DNA of 25,904 nt from Puniceicoccales bacterium. Its GTDB lineage: Bacteria; Verrucomicrobiota; Verrucomicrobiia; Opitutales; LL51. Under the pieces are notes generated by a model that saw only the letters and a program-made list of their open reading frames with translations, had not been told where the DNA came from and searched no databases. The position numbers and the translations under genes were made by a program. Within the stretch, counting starts at the first letter, position 1. Every line of letters begins with the position of its first letter. Shown piece by piece: positions 9,011 to 17,767 of the stretch. The stretch spans positions 1-25,904 of the forward strand of contig JAIRZB010000043.1 of the NCBI GenBank assembly GCA_031267435.1. Direction: 5' to 3'.

Positions 9011-9934
9011 ATGCTGGAAGATGTGTTGAGAAATATATCGATAATTTTCCGTAGCGCTTTGCGATCCTGTGTGCCGTTGTCAGTGAGTATGCTCCACGGA
9101 TTCACGGCACAGAATATAGTTTATGAAAATAAAATTGCTGCCTATGTGGAAGATCGCATAATCACAACGCAGCAGATTCATCAGGAGGCTACTCGTTCGG
9201 AAATTAGCCTTCAAAAAGCTTTGGATGCGCTATCCGAAAAAATTATTATCGTCAAAGAATTTGATCGCATGCACGGACAGATACCGACGAACCTTGTGAA
9301 ACAAGAGTACGACAAAATAAAAAACCGTTTCGGCGACAACCATGAGAAGTTCATATGTACTCTGGCGCAAAAAGGAAAAACGGAACAAAGTTTTAAAAAT
9401 GAGGTCCGCGAAAATACCATCATAAGAACTATGTATGATCACAATGTGACCAGGCCTAGCATAGCGAGTCCACGGGACATTCAAGATTACTACGACACCC
9501 ATAAATCCGAGCTAAAGCAGGAGCGGCAGATAAGCTTTGATCAAATTGAGACCAGGAAAGAAAATCAGAAGTCGATCGAAGAAATTAAAAATTACATAAA
9601 AAACGGAGGTGATTATGAGGAAATTTTCCAACATTTATCAAAAATCCCAGATGTTAAGGTGAATCGAGACGACGGCCTTCCCTACGCAGATATTTTGCCA
9701 ATGGTGGCGCAAAAAGTGGAAACGATAGCATTAAATTCTTTTAGTGATGAGAGTATGGAAATTAGCGACCATATTATGTTTTTTGGCCTAAGAAAAATTG
9801 AAGAGGAGCATCCTCTAACGCTAGCCGAGGCAAATGGCCGCGTTGAACGAATTTTATTGGACAAACGCTATCGACGACTGCGTCAGGATTGGCTTGATAG
9901 TTTACGAAAAAAGGCCTATTATATCGTGTTATAG
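9011..9934 (+). CDS. SurA/PpiC-like periplasmic chaperone with divergent parvulin domain
   Basis: This protein is about 307 residues long. A hydrophobic N-terminal stretch (about 6-34, ending FTAQN) reads as an export signal. It is followed by KIAAYVEDRIITTQQI, the typical start of the SurA N-terminal chaperone domain (IVAVVNDEVIT in relatives). The long helical region runs to about 155. The rest resembles a worn parvulin domain: NGGDYEEIFQHLSK corresponds to the usual GxDFxxLAxxxS, and DSLRKKAYYIVL to the C-terminal LRxKAxI. The HILV motif and most active-site residues are missing, so chaperone function without isomerase activity is more likely. Start choice is uncertain: the ATG at 9011 has no good ribosome site; GTG 9023 or ATG 9089 are alternatives. 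The next gene begins two bases after the stop. Confidence 0.75.
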   Translation: MLEDVLRNISIIFRSALRSCVPLSVSMLHGFTAQNIVYENKIAAYVEDRIITTQQIHQEATRSEISLQKALDALSEKIIIVKEFDRMHGQIPTNLVKQEYDKIKNRFGDNHEKFICTLAQKGKTEQSFKNEVRENTIIRTMYDHNVTRPSIASPRDIQDYYDTHKSELKQERQISFDQIETRKENQKSIEEIKNYIKNGGDYEEIFQHLSKIPDVKVNRDDGLPYADILPMVAQKVETIALNSFSDESMEISDHIMFFGLRKIEEEHPLTLAEANGRVERILLDKRYRRLRQDWLDSLRKKAYYIVL

Positions 9935-9936
9935 CT

Positions 9937-10851
9937 GTGTTTATTTTTCTTATAAAAAGGATTTTTTTAATGTTTCCGGTTTTTTTTGCGGTAACATTTT
10001 TGACATTTTTGCTTATTTATTTTGTTCCCGGCGGGCCATTCGATACGGAAAAGGAGATGCCCATTGAAATTCGCCGACAATTAAATGAAAAATATGGCCT
10101 TGATGAACCGGTTCTGGTTCAATATGGCCGTTATATCGGCAATGTTTTTATGGGAGATTTTGGTCCATCATACAAGTATATAGGGTGGAATGTTGCGGAA
10201 TTGATTGGATCGAAGGCGCGTATCAGTTTCGAATTGGGAGTATACGGCATGTTGCTTGCATTATTTCTAGGGATTTTGGTTGGCGTTTCTTGCGTTCGCT
10301 TTCCCGGGACCATCGATCGAGGACTAAGTTTTTTGGTAACGCTAGGTGTTTGTTTACCGGCCTTCGTCGTCGGCCCCCTACTGATGTATATCTTAGGCGT
10401 ACGACTGCGATGGGTTCATGTCGCCGGTTGGGATCAGTGGAGCGATAAAATTCTTCCCACGCTGACGATTGGAATCCTATACGCATCCTATATCGCTCGC
10501 CTAATGAAAAGTGCATTGGGTAAGGCTTTGGATCAACCTTATATTATGGCAGCACGGGCACGTGGATTGAGCGAGTGGAGAATTTTTTTTGTACACGCCC
10601 TGCGCAATGTTTTGCTACCCGTTGTGGCATATATGGGGCCGACGTTTGCAGGAATCATTAGTGGAGCAATTGTAACGGAAACTGTTTTTCAAATTCCGGG
10701 TCTAGGCCGTCTTTTCATCCAAGCAATTAATAACCGTGACCACATGCTCATTCTGGGAATTGTAAATTTTTACGCTCTAGCGATTATGGTTTGCAATACG
10801 ATTGCCGATTGTGTCCAAGCCTGGTTAAACCCTAAAATTCGCTTGCAATGA
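9937..10851 (+). CDS. OppB/DppB-type ABC transporter permease
   Basis: This is an inner-membrane permease of 304 residues. About six membrane segments are visible. The N-terminus has the family pattern LIKRI followed by a hydrophobic helix and FVPGGPFD. The ATPase-coupling EAA loop is AARARGLSEWRIFFVHALRN (about 205-224), and FQIPGLGRLFIQAI near 251-264 is also characteristic. The start GTG at 9937 keeps the conserved first helix; an ATG at 9970 with AAAAGG upstream is an alternative that would trim it. The gene directly follows the chaperone gene, so they are probably co-transcribed. No OppC, ATPase or binding protein lies in the window, so the partners must be encoded elsewhere. Substrate (oligopeptide or other) is unknown. 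Confidence 0.9.
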   Translation: MFIFLIKRIFLMFPVFFAVTFLTFLLIYFVPGGPFDTEKEMPIEIRRQLNEKYGLDEPVLVQYGRYIGNVFMGDFGPSYKYIGWNVAELIGSKARISFELGVYGMLLALFLGILVGVSCVRFPGTIDRGLSFLVTLGVCLPAFVVGPLLMYILGVRLRWVHVAGWDQWSDKILPTLTIGILYASYIARLMKSALGKALDQPYIMAARARGLSEWRIFFVHALRNVLLPVVAYMGPTFAGIISGAIVTETVFQIPGLGRLFIQAINNRDHMLILGIVNFYALAIMVCNTIADCVQAWLNPKIRLQ

Positions 10852-10935
10852 TTGTCGATAATTTTACGAAATCTATCATTATTTTAGCTTGCGGAAATCG
10901 CAAGAATTTATATTTACCCTGCAAGCTTTAGGAGT

Positions 10936-13413
10936 ATGTTTAGTAAAGTTTTAGGAAAATCAATTTTATCGATCGTCGTTTTATTATGGTCTTTTTGGAG
11001 TTTAATTCCCCTTAGCGATCGTCCTTTTAACGATTTTATTGCCCATCGTGCGACGACGCAAATTAATGAGTTTTCCGGGTTACTTTCGCAGGCAAAATTG
11101 CGGGTACAACTCAAGCAATCGCCCTCTATTTTTGTTGCATTGAAAGACATTGCCCGAATTGAAAAAATTGATCTCTCCTCTTATTTTCCGGATATCAAGT
11201 TACAGGACATTAAAAATCTCGATAAAAAGAACAAAATCTTGATGGATACGTTACTGCGGGAATCCAAAGGACGTCTCAAACAGGGACTCGATCTCAAGGG
11301 TGGCATCGCGTTTACTTTAAAAATTGAGGACAATTCAATCAAAGAAAAAGATTTAAATTTGCGGCGAAGTCAGCTTGAAAAAGCGGCCCAAATTATGCGT
11401 CATCGCCTCGATGGTATGGGCGTTGCTGAACCGGTCATTCGCGCGCGCGGCGACGATGAAATCGAGATTCAGTTACCGGGAATTTCTATGCAAGATAATC
11501 CGGAAATTGTTGATGCGGTAAAGCGTCCGGCAAAATTGGAATTCCGGCTGGTACACGAAGATCGTCCGCGTAGTTTAGATCCCCAGACAATACCTATCGG
11601 CTATGAATTATTATTTTCCGAGTCGGAGAATTACCAAACCGATGAAATGGAAATGACCCCCTATTACGTCAAAAAGATTCCAGAAATTACCGGTAAAATG
11701 GTAAAAAATGCCCATGCCGTCCTAAATCAATACGGTGGGTTTGAAATTAGTCTCGAAATGAAATCACCGGAAGGCGTCGATCGATTCGCCAAGATTACGA
11801 AGGATAATATTGGCCGTTTACTGGGAATCGTTCTCGATGGAAAATTATACTCAGCACCGCGCATTAACTGTGAAATTCCCAATGGCACGGCAAGTATTTC
11901 GGGACATTTTTCCCAACGTGAGGCACTCGAATTGGCTAACGTTCTCAATAATCCTTTAGAATTTGAACTTATTCTAACGGAAACTCAAGAAATCGGACCT
12001 TCCCTTGCCGAAGATGCGAAAAGAAGTTCTACGTATGCAACACTTTTAGGCGTGGGACTAGTGATTTTATTTATGATCGCCTACTACCGCACATCGGGAT
12101 TAGTCGCCGTCTTCACCGTTCTCGCCAATATACTCATTGTTCTCGGGCTTATGGCGATGATTGAAGCAACTTTGACCCTACCCGGCGTAGCCGCATTGGT
12201 TTTAACTGCGGGCATGGGAGTCGATTCGAATATTTTGATTTTTGAGCGCATGCGCGAGGAATTAGCCCTGGGAAAACGAATACGTACGGCACTTACAACG
12301 GGCTACGAAAGGGCATTTTCAACGATTTTCGATGCCAACATTACAACATTACTTTCCGCACTCATTTTGATTTGGCTAGGAACGGGACCTGTTCGTGGAT
12401 TTGGAGTAATTTTAGCAATTGGTATTTTTGCAACCATGTTCTGCGCCCTGGTTTTAAACCGCGCACTAATGACAATTTTGATTAATTTAGGCGTTGAAAA
12501 TCTACTGAAAAAACATAGCGGCAAAGTTGGGAAGTTCGATTTCATGGCCAAGCGAAAGGTAGCGTACGTCGTATCCTTGATTGTCATCGGATTGGGATTA
12601 CTTGCATTTGTAATTCGTGGCAATGGCATCTACGGCATCGATTTTACGGGTGGCGATGAAATGACGCTCCAATTTGTAGAAAAACTGAATACCAACGATA
12701 TTGAACGGTTAGCTAAGGAAAATGATATCGACGAAGTCGGAACGGTATACCGCAAAAATGTTAAGGATTCTGGAGAAGTTTTATGCCTGCAGACAAAGGC
12801 AGGGAAAGGAAAATTACTATTTCAGAAACTGACCAATCAGTATCCACAAGCCCAATTAAAAATCATACACGAATCGAGCATCGGATCTTCGATGAGTAAA
12901 AAAATTAAATGGAATGCACTTTGCGCAGTAGTGGTTTCCCTACTGATGATTCTCATTTATATTGCCCTACGGTTTGAGATAGGATTCGGCATGGGAGCGC
13001 TGATTTCAACTATCCACGACATCGCAGCGACGGTTGGCATTTACCTGCTTCTAGGTCGACAATTTTCGGCACCGATGATCGCGGCCATTTTAATGATCAT
13101 TGGCTATTCGCTCAATGATACCATTGTTGTTTTTGATCGCATTCGCGAAGAACTGCATTTCAATCCAACGGCTTCACTGAAAGAAATTGTTAACTATTCC
13201 ATCAATTGCACCCTGTCGAGGACGATTTTGACCAGTTTCACAACGCTTTTGGCGGTATTGGCTCTGTATTGTTTCGGAGCAGGAGCCATCAATGATTTGG
13301 CGCTCATTTTTATCATTGGCATTTTTGTGGGAACCTATTCTTCCATTTTCATTGCGGCCCCCATTTTTTACCGATGGCACAGAGGCAACCGTCGCACCGT
13401 TGAAATAAAGTAA
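10936..13413 (+). CDS. secDF: fused protein-export membrane protein SecDF
   Basis: SecD and SecF are joined in one 825-residue chain that uses the proton gradient to help pull proteins through SecYEG. The SecD half has the first membrane helix (about 8-25), QGLDLKGGIAF (116-126), RHRLDGMGVAEP (155-166), the P1 region, and the transmembrane motif GMGVDSNILIFERMREE (426-442). The SecF half has GIYGIDFTGGDE (564-575) and GYSLNDTIVVFDRIREE (723-739). About 12 membrane helices are expected. The ribosome site TTTAGGAG directly precedes the ATG. The 84-base gap before it has a possible promoter TTGTCG-16-TATCAT (10852-10879) and a small hairpin (10888-10904). recJ follows, an order also seen in Firmicutes. 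Confidence 0.96.
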   Translation: MFSKVLGKSILSIVVLLWSFWSLIPLSDRPFNDFIAHRATTQINEFSGLLSQAKLRVQLKQSPSIFVALKDIARIEKIDLSSYFPDIKLQDIKNLDKKNKILMDTLLRESKGRLKQGLDLKGGIAFTLKIEDNSIKEKDLNLRRSQLEKAAQIMRHRLDGMGVAEPVIRARGDDEIEIQLPGISMQDNPEIVDAVKRPAKLEFRLVHEDRPRSLDPQTIPIGYELLFSESENYQTDEMEMTPYYVKKIPEITGKMVKNAHAVLNQYGGFEISLEMKSPEGVDRFAKITKDNIGRLLGIVLDGKLYSAPRINCEIPNGTASISGHFSQREALELANVLNNPLEFELILTETQEIGPSLAEDAKRSSTYATLLGVGLVILFMIAYYRTSGLVAVFTVLANILIVLGLMAMIEATLTLPGVAALVLTAGMGVDSNILIFERMREELALGKRIRTALTTGYERAFSTIFDANITTLLSALILIWLGTGPVRGFGVILAIGIFATMFCALVLNRALMTILINLGVENLLKKHSGKVGKFDFMAKRKVAYVVSLIVIGLGLLAFVIRGNGIYGIDFTGGDEMTLQFVEKLNTNDIERLAKENDIDEVGTVYRKNVKDSGEVLCLQTKAGKGKLLFQKLTNQYPQAQLKIIHESSIGSSMSKKIKWNALCAVVVSLLMILIYIALRFEIGFGMGALISTIHDIAATVGIYLLLGRQFSAPMIAAILMIIGYSLNDTIVVFDRIREELHFNPTASLKEIVNYSINCTLSRTILTSFTTLLAVLALYCFGAGAINDLALIFIIGIFVGTYSSIFIAAPIFYRWHRGNRRTVEIK

Positions 13414-13435
13414 AAAAATTTCGACAATAAATAAC

Positions 13436-13456
13436 CCTACCCATACTCCGGGTAGG
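13436..13456. other. hairpin in the secDF-recJ gap
   Basis: CCTACCC (13436-13442) pairs with GGGTAGG (13450-13456) around a 7-base loop, 23 bases after secDF. There is no T run after it on the plus strand, so it is a weak terminator at best. A second small hairpin, CTCGG/CCGAG, lies near 13493-13507. The remaining gap is AT-rich with no gene. Confidence 0.4.
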
Positions 13457-13688
13457 ATACTAAAAAAAGCATCTGAACACAGTCTTTATTACTCGGCTAG
13501 TCCGAGAAAGTTTTGTCATACAATCTTTTATTATCCCTTCCTGCGTCTCCAGTCTTAGCTTTTCAAGTTTCTTTATTTTCACTTTAAATTACAAAGTATG
13601 AGGCTATTGCTAAAATAAAGTCTTGCTAATTTTTTTTAAAATAAATGAATGGAGCAGGGATTAAATATTTTTGGCAAAAGGTCGTACA

Positions 13689-15407
13689 GTGAAGTGGAAA
13701 TTTTTGGATTGCGATAGGGATCAAAGGGATTTCCTGGCTGCCCAACTAGGTATTTCAAAAATTATGAGCGCCATTCTCCTCCAGCGAGGGGTTGAAAAAG
13801 TGACCGATGCGGAGCACTTTATTACGCCTAAAATTTCCGACTTAGAGGATCCCTTTTTAGTCAAGAATATGGATTCCGCTGTTGCCCTATTAGATCGACA
13901 TGTGCAACGAAAATCGATTATTTCCATCATCGGGGACTACGATGTGGATGGCATTACGAGTATGGCATTGCTCGTCGACGTATTAAAAAGATTTGGCATC
14001 TATCCACGGTATTTTGTTCCGCGACGGTTTTCAGAGGGCTATGGCATGTCAAAGGAAATTGTCCATCGCATGCTCAAAAAAAGTAATCCCAGTCTCGTCA
14101 TCGCGTTGGATTGCGGCACTAACTCCGTGGATGAAATCCGCTTCCTTGCTAAAAAAGGTATCGAGGTTCTGGTTATCGATCATCATACGCTGACAACGAA
14201 TCAGAAGCCAGTTGGAACAATCATCAATCCCCATTTGGCTGAGCATAATATTTCGTTGAAGTCCATGTGTGCCGTAGGTTTAGTTTTCAAGTTTGCGCAT
14301 GCATTTTTAAAACATCGGCGGGAACAGAATGATGAGCAAGCCTTTGCCATCCGCCTTAAAAGTTATTTCGATATCGTTGCCCTTGGCACAATTGCCGATA
14401 TGATGCCCGTGCGCCATGAGAATCGCATCATTGTGAAATACGGACTACAAAGTTTTGCAAAGGAGCGTCGTCCGGGACTCGATGCCCTCTGCGCCGTTTC
14501 TAATATTCCTCCCGGACAAGTCATTACTCAGGCTGATGTTTCCTTTAAATTAGCGCCACGCATCAATGTGAGTGGACGGCTATCCGATGCTCTATTGCCC
14601 GTGGAGCTGCTGATGACGAGCGATACTTCCGAGGCCATAGCGATGGCTAAAAAAATTGATCGGATGAATCGGGAACGACAGCGCATTGAATATGCGGTCA
14701 CCATAGAAGCGAAAAAAATGGTTCAGGAATACTATCTAAATGATCCGGGCATTGTGCTTTTTAATTCGGATTGGCATTCGGGAGTGGTTGGTATTGTTGC
14801 CGGAAAGCTAGCGAAGGAATATGGTCGTCCTGCCATTGTTATGTCTTTGGAACGCGGTATGGCGAAGGGTTCCGGACGGAGTGCAAATATTAACTTAGTC
14901 GATATTTTGACAGAATGTGCAATTCACACCGAGGATTGGGGCGGGCATAAAATGGCCGTAGGGATTGCTTTAAAGCCGAAAAACGTCAACATATTTCGCA
15001 ATGCATTTAATCGGGCAATTTTACAACTCCACAATGAAACTCAAGTTTTCGAGGAAGAAATTGAAGTTGCCTATATTGTGGGCAAAAACGATATCGATGA
15101 ATCCTTTACCAAGGAATTAGAAAATTACTTGCAGCCCTACGGCCAGCAAAACGAGGAACCTATTTTTTGCATCCGGAATGTTCGCTTTACAGATAACACG
15201 GAATTTTTTGGCATCGATAGAAAGCATTTTCGTTTTTGGATTGAGCGTAAAGATAAGCCATGGCTATGCGGGATTGCCTGGGATATGGCTTCCCATTTTC
15301 CCGAGCACAATCGCGACATTGACGTACTGGTATGCATTGCCTTTGATTTTTGGAACAACGAACGATTTCTTCTTTTACGTCTCATTGACTGGCATTATTC
15401 TCTTTAA
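13689..15407 (+). CDS. recJ: single-stranded-DNA-specific exonuclease RecJ
   Basis: RecJ is a 5'-3' exonuclease on single-stranded DNA used in recombination and mismatch repair. The 572-residue length is usual. DHH-family motifs appear in order: IIGDYDVDGITS (metal aspartates, about 80-91), ALDCGTNS (139-146), VIDHHTL (162-168) and ALGTIADM (231-238). These are followed by PRINVSGRL, the DHHA1-type DWHSGVVGIVAGKLA, GSGRSA, and GGHKMAVG (418-425). A C-terminal OB-like part follows. The frame is open from a TTG at 13671, but GTG 13689 has AAAAGG seven bases upstream and gives the family start MKWKF, so it is preferred. Confidence 0.95.
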   Translation: MKWKFLDCDRDQRDFLAAQLGISKIMSAILLQRGVEKVTDAEHFITPKISDLEDPFLVKNMDSAVALLDRHVQRKSIISIIGDYDVDGITSMALLVDVLKRFGIYPRYFVPRRFSEGYGMSKEIVHRMLKKSNPSLVIALDCGTNSVDEIRFLAKKGIEVLVIDHHTLTTNQKPVGTIINPHLAEHNISLKSMCAVGLVFKFAHAFLKHRREQNDEQAFAIRLKSYFDIVALGTIADMMPVRHENRIIVKYGLQSFAKERRPGLDALCAVSNIPPGQVITQADVSFKLAPRINVSGRLSDALLPVELLMTSDTSEAIAMAKKIDRMNRERQRIEYAVTIEAKKMVQEYYLNDPGIVLFNSDWHSGVVGIVAGKLAKEYGRPAIVMSLERGMAKGSGRSANINLVDILTECAIHTEDWGGHKMAVGIALKPKNVNIFRNAFNRAILQLHNETQVFEEEIEVAYIVGKNDIDESFTKELENYLQPYGQQNEEPIFCIRNVRFTDNTEFFGIDRKHFRFWIERKDKPWLCGIAWDMASHFPEHNRDIDVLVCIAFDFWNNERFLLLRLIDWHYSL

Positions 15408-15535
15408 TAATTTCGCAGTATTTTTACTGAGCATTTTTTCGATAAATCACTTAATTTTTTAGATCAATCGGAAAATAAATTAGGGGCAAAAAAAATATTG
15501 ACAAATAAAAAAATTCCTGCGACAAACATACCGCA

Positions 15536-16729
15536 ATGAAAAATATATTTATAATTTCAAATGTGTTATTGTTTTCAACAATTATTTATGGCAGTGACCA
15601 GTTCCCTATGCCGAAAAAAAATGAACCCACTGCGCCCATTGATCCCGTGGTAGAAAAGCCACATAAAAGCGGTGAATATAGCATCGCAGCTTTACTGGCG
15701 TCAAATGAAGAACAAGATGCAGCCAAGAAGAATACCATTCCAGCTTCATTTGGTTGCCAGGATGGGAAGTCCGCCCTTCAGGAATGGCGTACGGTAAAAA
15801 GTTGCTATCTATCAAGCAACCAGAAGCCCGGTCAAGGCATAAGCTCAGTGATTTCACATAAATATTTAGATAACCCAACGACGTCCCGCACGGTCTCTGA
15901 TTTATCAGAAGGTTCGAAGAACGGTCAAGGCGTGAGCCCGGCGGCTTCCCGTTATTGTTCGGATGACACTGAAGACTCCTCGTGTTATTGTTCGGATGAC
16001 GCTAAAGACTCCTTGCGTTATAGTGAGGATGACGCTAAAGACTCCTTGCGTTATAGGGCTTATGACGATGAAGACTTCTTGTGTTATAGTGAGGATGACG
16101 CTGAAGACTCCTTGTGTTATAGGGCTTATGCCGTTGAAAAGGCTCGTCAAGAAAAATGTGATAATATGTCCACCATTCAAGGCGAATTACCTCCAGGTAT
16201 AGTGTTGTATGACACGCCTCCATTTGGGAGATGTGGCTTCTTTGGTGTCTTGATCCTCAAAGCCCTCAAAGAGCAACCCAATGCATCAGCGATCCACACT
16301 TCCAAAAAACAATTAATCTCACTCCTTAGGAACATAGCCGCCCAAATCAGGCATGATCTTGAAAATCCGCAAGATGATGATGCAGCGCTACGAATTACGG
16401 TTCTGACACTCGTTTATGGGATAACCGACATGGAAACGTTTATTAATGACATGATCAATGGAAGGATCATGATGGATGCCGCATTGATTTCATATATAAA
16501 AATAGTTTCAGGTTTGGATGTTAAGATAATAAAAGATGATAATATACCGCATTTAAAAGCTATTTCTCCCGAGGGTGCGCTTATTCATTATAGGAAGGAT
16601 CATTTTATGGTCGCTTTACCGAAAAGTGTAACGCTCATCACATGTCAAGAACAAAATGGCAAAACGTGGCGTTCGCCAGCAGGATTGCCTGTTTGTCTCC
16701 AGGAAGAGGCTGTTTCCAAAGAAAATTAG
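15536..16729 (+). CDS. exported OTU-like cysteine protease with internal repeats
   Basis: This protein has 397 residues. Residues 1-20 form a signal peptide (charged MKN, hydrophobic core, then YGSDQF). A low-complexity linker follows, with six acidic 11-residue repeats at 139-204. The C-terminal domain (about 215-370) resembles OTU peptidases: PPFGRCGFFGVLILKAL matches the DGNCLFRAL block, with C233 as the likely nucleophile. A helical part with INDMINGRIMMDAALISYI follows, then a strand LDVKII, and DHFMVALP with H356 as the likely catalytic histidine. OTU enzymes cleave ubiquitin or similar chains, which bacteria lack, so a host target is inferred. The match is by motif only and the usual aspartate before the cysteine is displaced. 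A good -35 (TTGACA, 15498-15503) stands upstream without a clear -10. Confidence 0.55.
   Translation: MKNIFIISNVLLFSTIIYGSDQFPMPKKNEPTAPIDPVVEKPHKSGEYSIAALLASNEEQDAAKKNTIPASFGCQDGKSALQEWRTVKSCYLSSNQKPGQGISSVISHKYLDNPTTSRTVSDLSEGSKNGQGVSPAASRYCSDDTEDSSCYCSDDAKDSLRYSEDDAKDSLRYRAYDDEDFLCYSEDDAEDSLCYRAYAVEKARQEKCDNMSTIQGELPPGIVLYDTPPFGRCGFFGVLILKALKEQPNASAIHTSKKQLISLLRNIAAQIRHDLENPQDDDAALRITVLTLVYGITDMETFINDMINGRIMMDAALISYIKIVSGLDVKIIKDDNIPHLKAISPEGALIHYRKDHFMVALPKSVTLITCQEQNGKTWRSPAGLPVCLQEEAVSKEN
15950..16147 (+). repeat. six in-frame 33-bp tandem repeats
   Basis: Units begin at 15950, 15983, 16016, 16049, 16082 and 16115. Each encodes 11 acidic residues of the type (R/C)Y-SDDAKDSL. Units 3-4 and 5-6 form a 66-bp higher-order pair: RYSEDDAKDSL with RYRAYDDEDFL, then CYSEDDAEDSL with CYRAYAVEKAR. 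The 18 bases GACGCTAAAGACTCCTTG are identical in units 2 and 3. Copy number could vary between strains without a frameshift. Confidence 0.95.
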
Positions 16730-16747
16730 GATAAACTTAACTTTCCT

Positions 16748-16774
16748 ATTCTATCCGGAATATCCGGATAGAAT
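16748..16774. terminator. hairpin after the OTU-like gene
   Basis: A perfect 11-bp stem, ATTCTATCCGG (16748-16758) with CCGGATAGAAT (16764-16774), encloses AATAT, starting 19 bases after the stop codon. No T run follows, so it may stabilise the mRNA end rather than terminate transcription by itself. Confidence 0.45.
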
Positions 16775-16860
16775 GAATTGCATAATGGGTTACGAAAGAC
16801 ATGATGATGCTTTGGATGCGGATTGTAGTTTCCATGAAAGTTATTTTTCATGAAGGCTAC

Positions 16861-17004
16861 ATGTTGGAAGCTCCATATTGGATCTTCCGCATTCCATGGA
16901 ATCATATCGAACAAATATACCAGGCATTCTATCCTTTTTTGCGCGAAGGCTTAGATAAATTTGATTTTTTCAACAAAAAACCTTCCCGTTTTCAATGGGC
17001 ATAG
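16861..17004 (+). CDS. possible small protein, 47 residues
   Basis: An ATG at 16861 preceded by GAAGG opens a 47-residue frame rich in aromatic residues (EAPYWIFRIPWNHIEQIYQ and FYPFLREGLDKFDFF). The frame continues upstream to an ATG at 16801. The composition looks protein-like, but no family is recognised. It could be a short real gene, a gene remnant or chance. Confidence 0.25.
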   Translation: MLEAPYWIFRIPWNHIEQIYQAFYPFLREGLDKFDFFNKKPSRFQWA

Positions 17005-17019
17005 GTACCGTATAAAAAG

Positions 17020-17071
17020 CAATTCGAATCCCCAGGATACCCTGCATCAGCGGCACATATGTTTCGAATTG
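17020..17071 (-). terminator. terminator-like structure downstream of the XRE gene
   Basis: CAATTCGAA (17020-17028) is complementary to TTCGAATTG (17063-17071). Inside the loop, CAGG/CCTG (17033-17036 with 17041-17044) forms a small second hairpin. Read on the minus strand, the outer stem is followed by CTTTTTATA. It lies about 110 bases beyond the end of the XRE gene and could end its transcript. Confidence 0.35.
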
Positions 17072-17180
17072 ATTAAAAAAATCTAAAAAAATACCCAGGC
17101 AATGATCGAGAAATGTAGTCTTGCGATTAAAAGGAGTTAAAAATACCAAAAATAATAACAAAAAAATACAACTAAACGAT

Positions 17181-17738
17181 TCAACGGGATAGGCATTTAG
17201 GAAATACTTCAATGAATTCAGTTTTATCAGGATAATCCTGCGGCTGTACATTTTCCGTTTCCGAACGATGGCGTAATGTAAGAAACTCTCCAGCATTTTG
17301 AAACCAATTAATCGGAAATTCTTTCGCTAACTGTAGCCATGTATGCTCTAGCCCACCTTCATATTTCTCCGCTTCATCCAAGTAACGCTCAAAATATAAC
17401 CGAATTTTTTCCCTTAAATTACCATCATTGCTATTCGAATTTTTGGAAAATTGATGCGCAATTTCTAGTAATGTCTTATCAACTTCCACCTCATCAGATT
17501 GCGGTGTCTCCCCCTGCAGTAAATAGGATGGACTGACATGAAATAACTGGGCGATCTTTTCAATAACAGCACGCGTCCCCGGTACTCTTCCATTGCGCCA
17601 GGTGCTAATCGTAGATATGGCCGCCCCCGTCACCTCACTCACATCTTTCAATGCTAGGTTATGATACCCCAATAATAATCGGAATCGTAAACCGAATCCG
17701 CTATCCCTATCTTTATCACGCTCCACGGCCATTCCCAT
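17181..17738 (-). CDS. XRE-family helix-turn-helix repressor
   Basis: This protein has 185 residues. Residues 15-75 form a lambda-repressor-type HTH: FGLRFRLLLGYHNLALKDVS, then the recognition part TGAAISTISTWRNGRVPG, then IEKIAQLFHVSPSYLLQGE. The remaining 110 residues are mostly charged helices with no recognised effector or peptidase domain. It is transcribed away from two small genes across a 160-base gap that contains a perfect 17-base palindrome, the likely operator, so it probably represses itself and the divergent pair. The start may be either of two close ATG codons (17738 or 17732); neither has a clear ribosome site. Phage-like control is possible, but no phage genes are nearby. Confidence 0.85.
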   Translation of the reverse strand: MGMAVERDKDRDSGFGLRFRLLLGYHNLALKDVSEVTGAAISTISTWRNGRVPGTRAVIEKIAQLFHVSPSYLLQGETPQSDEVEVDKTLLEIAHQFSKNSNSNDGNLREKIRLYFERYLDEAEKYEGGLEHTWLQLAKEFPINWFQNAGEFLTLRHRSETENVQPQDYPDKTEFIEVFPKCLSR

Positions 17739-17767
17739 AAAATTTTTTCATTTTGAGTAGAATTTTT

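Larger units (their letters stand above)
16730..17180. other. 451-base stretch after the OTU-like gene
   Basis: This AT-rich stretch has no certain gene. It holds a strong palindromic hairpin (16748-16774), a doubtful small open frame (16861-17004) and a terminator-like inverted repeat for the minus strand (17020-17071). The rest, up to the end of the XRE gene, is simple A- and T-rich sequence. Confidence 0.6.

Noticed and set aside
8941..9105. 55-codon N-terminal extension of the HIT protein
   Set aside because: The family starts at about the ATG at 8940; the extension would cover the start of the divergent chaperone gene and matches nothing.
13671..13688. TTG start for recJ
   Set aside because: The GTG at 13689 has a better-placed ribosome site (AAAAGG) and fits the family N-terminus.
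15905..16202. Several overlapping frames on both strands over the repeat region, and the idea of a CRISPR-like array
   Set aside because: The 33-bp units are in-frame coding repeats with no unique spacers; the extra frames are open only because the repeat lacks stop codons.
16970..17296. 108-codon minus-strand hydrophobic frame
   Set aside because: It overlaps the XRE gene in another frame and its hydrophobic stretch comes from T-rich DNA.
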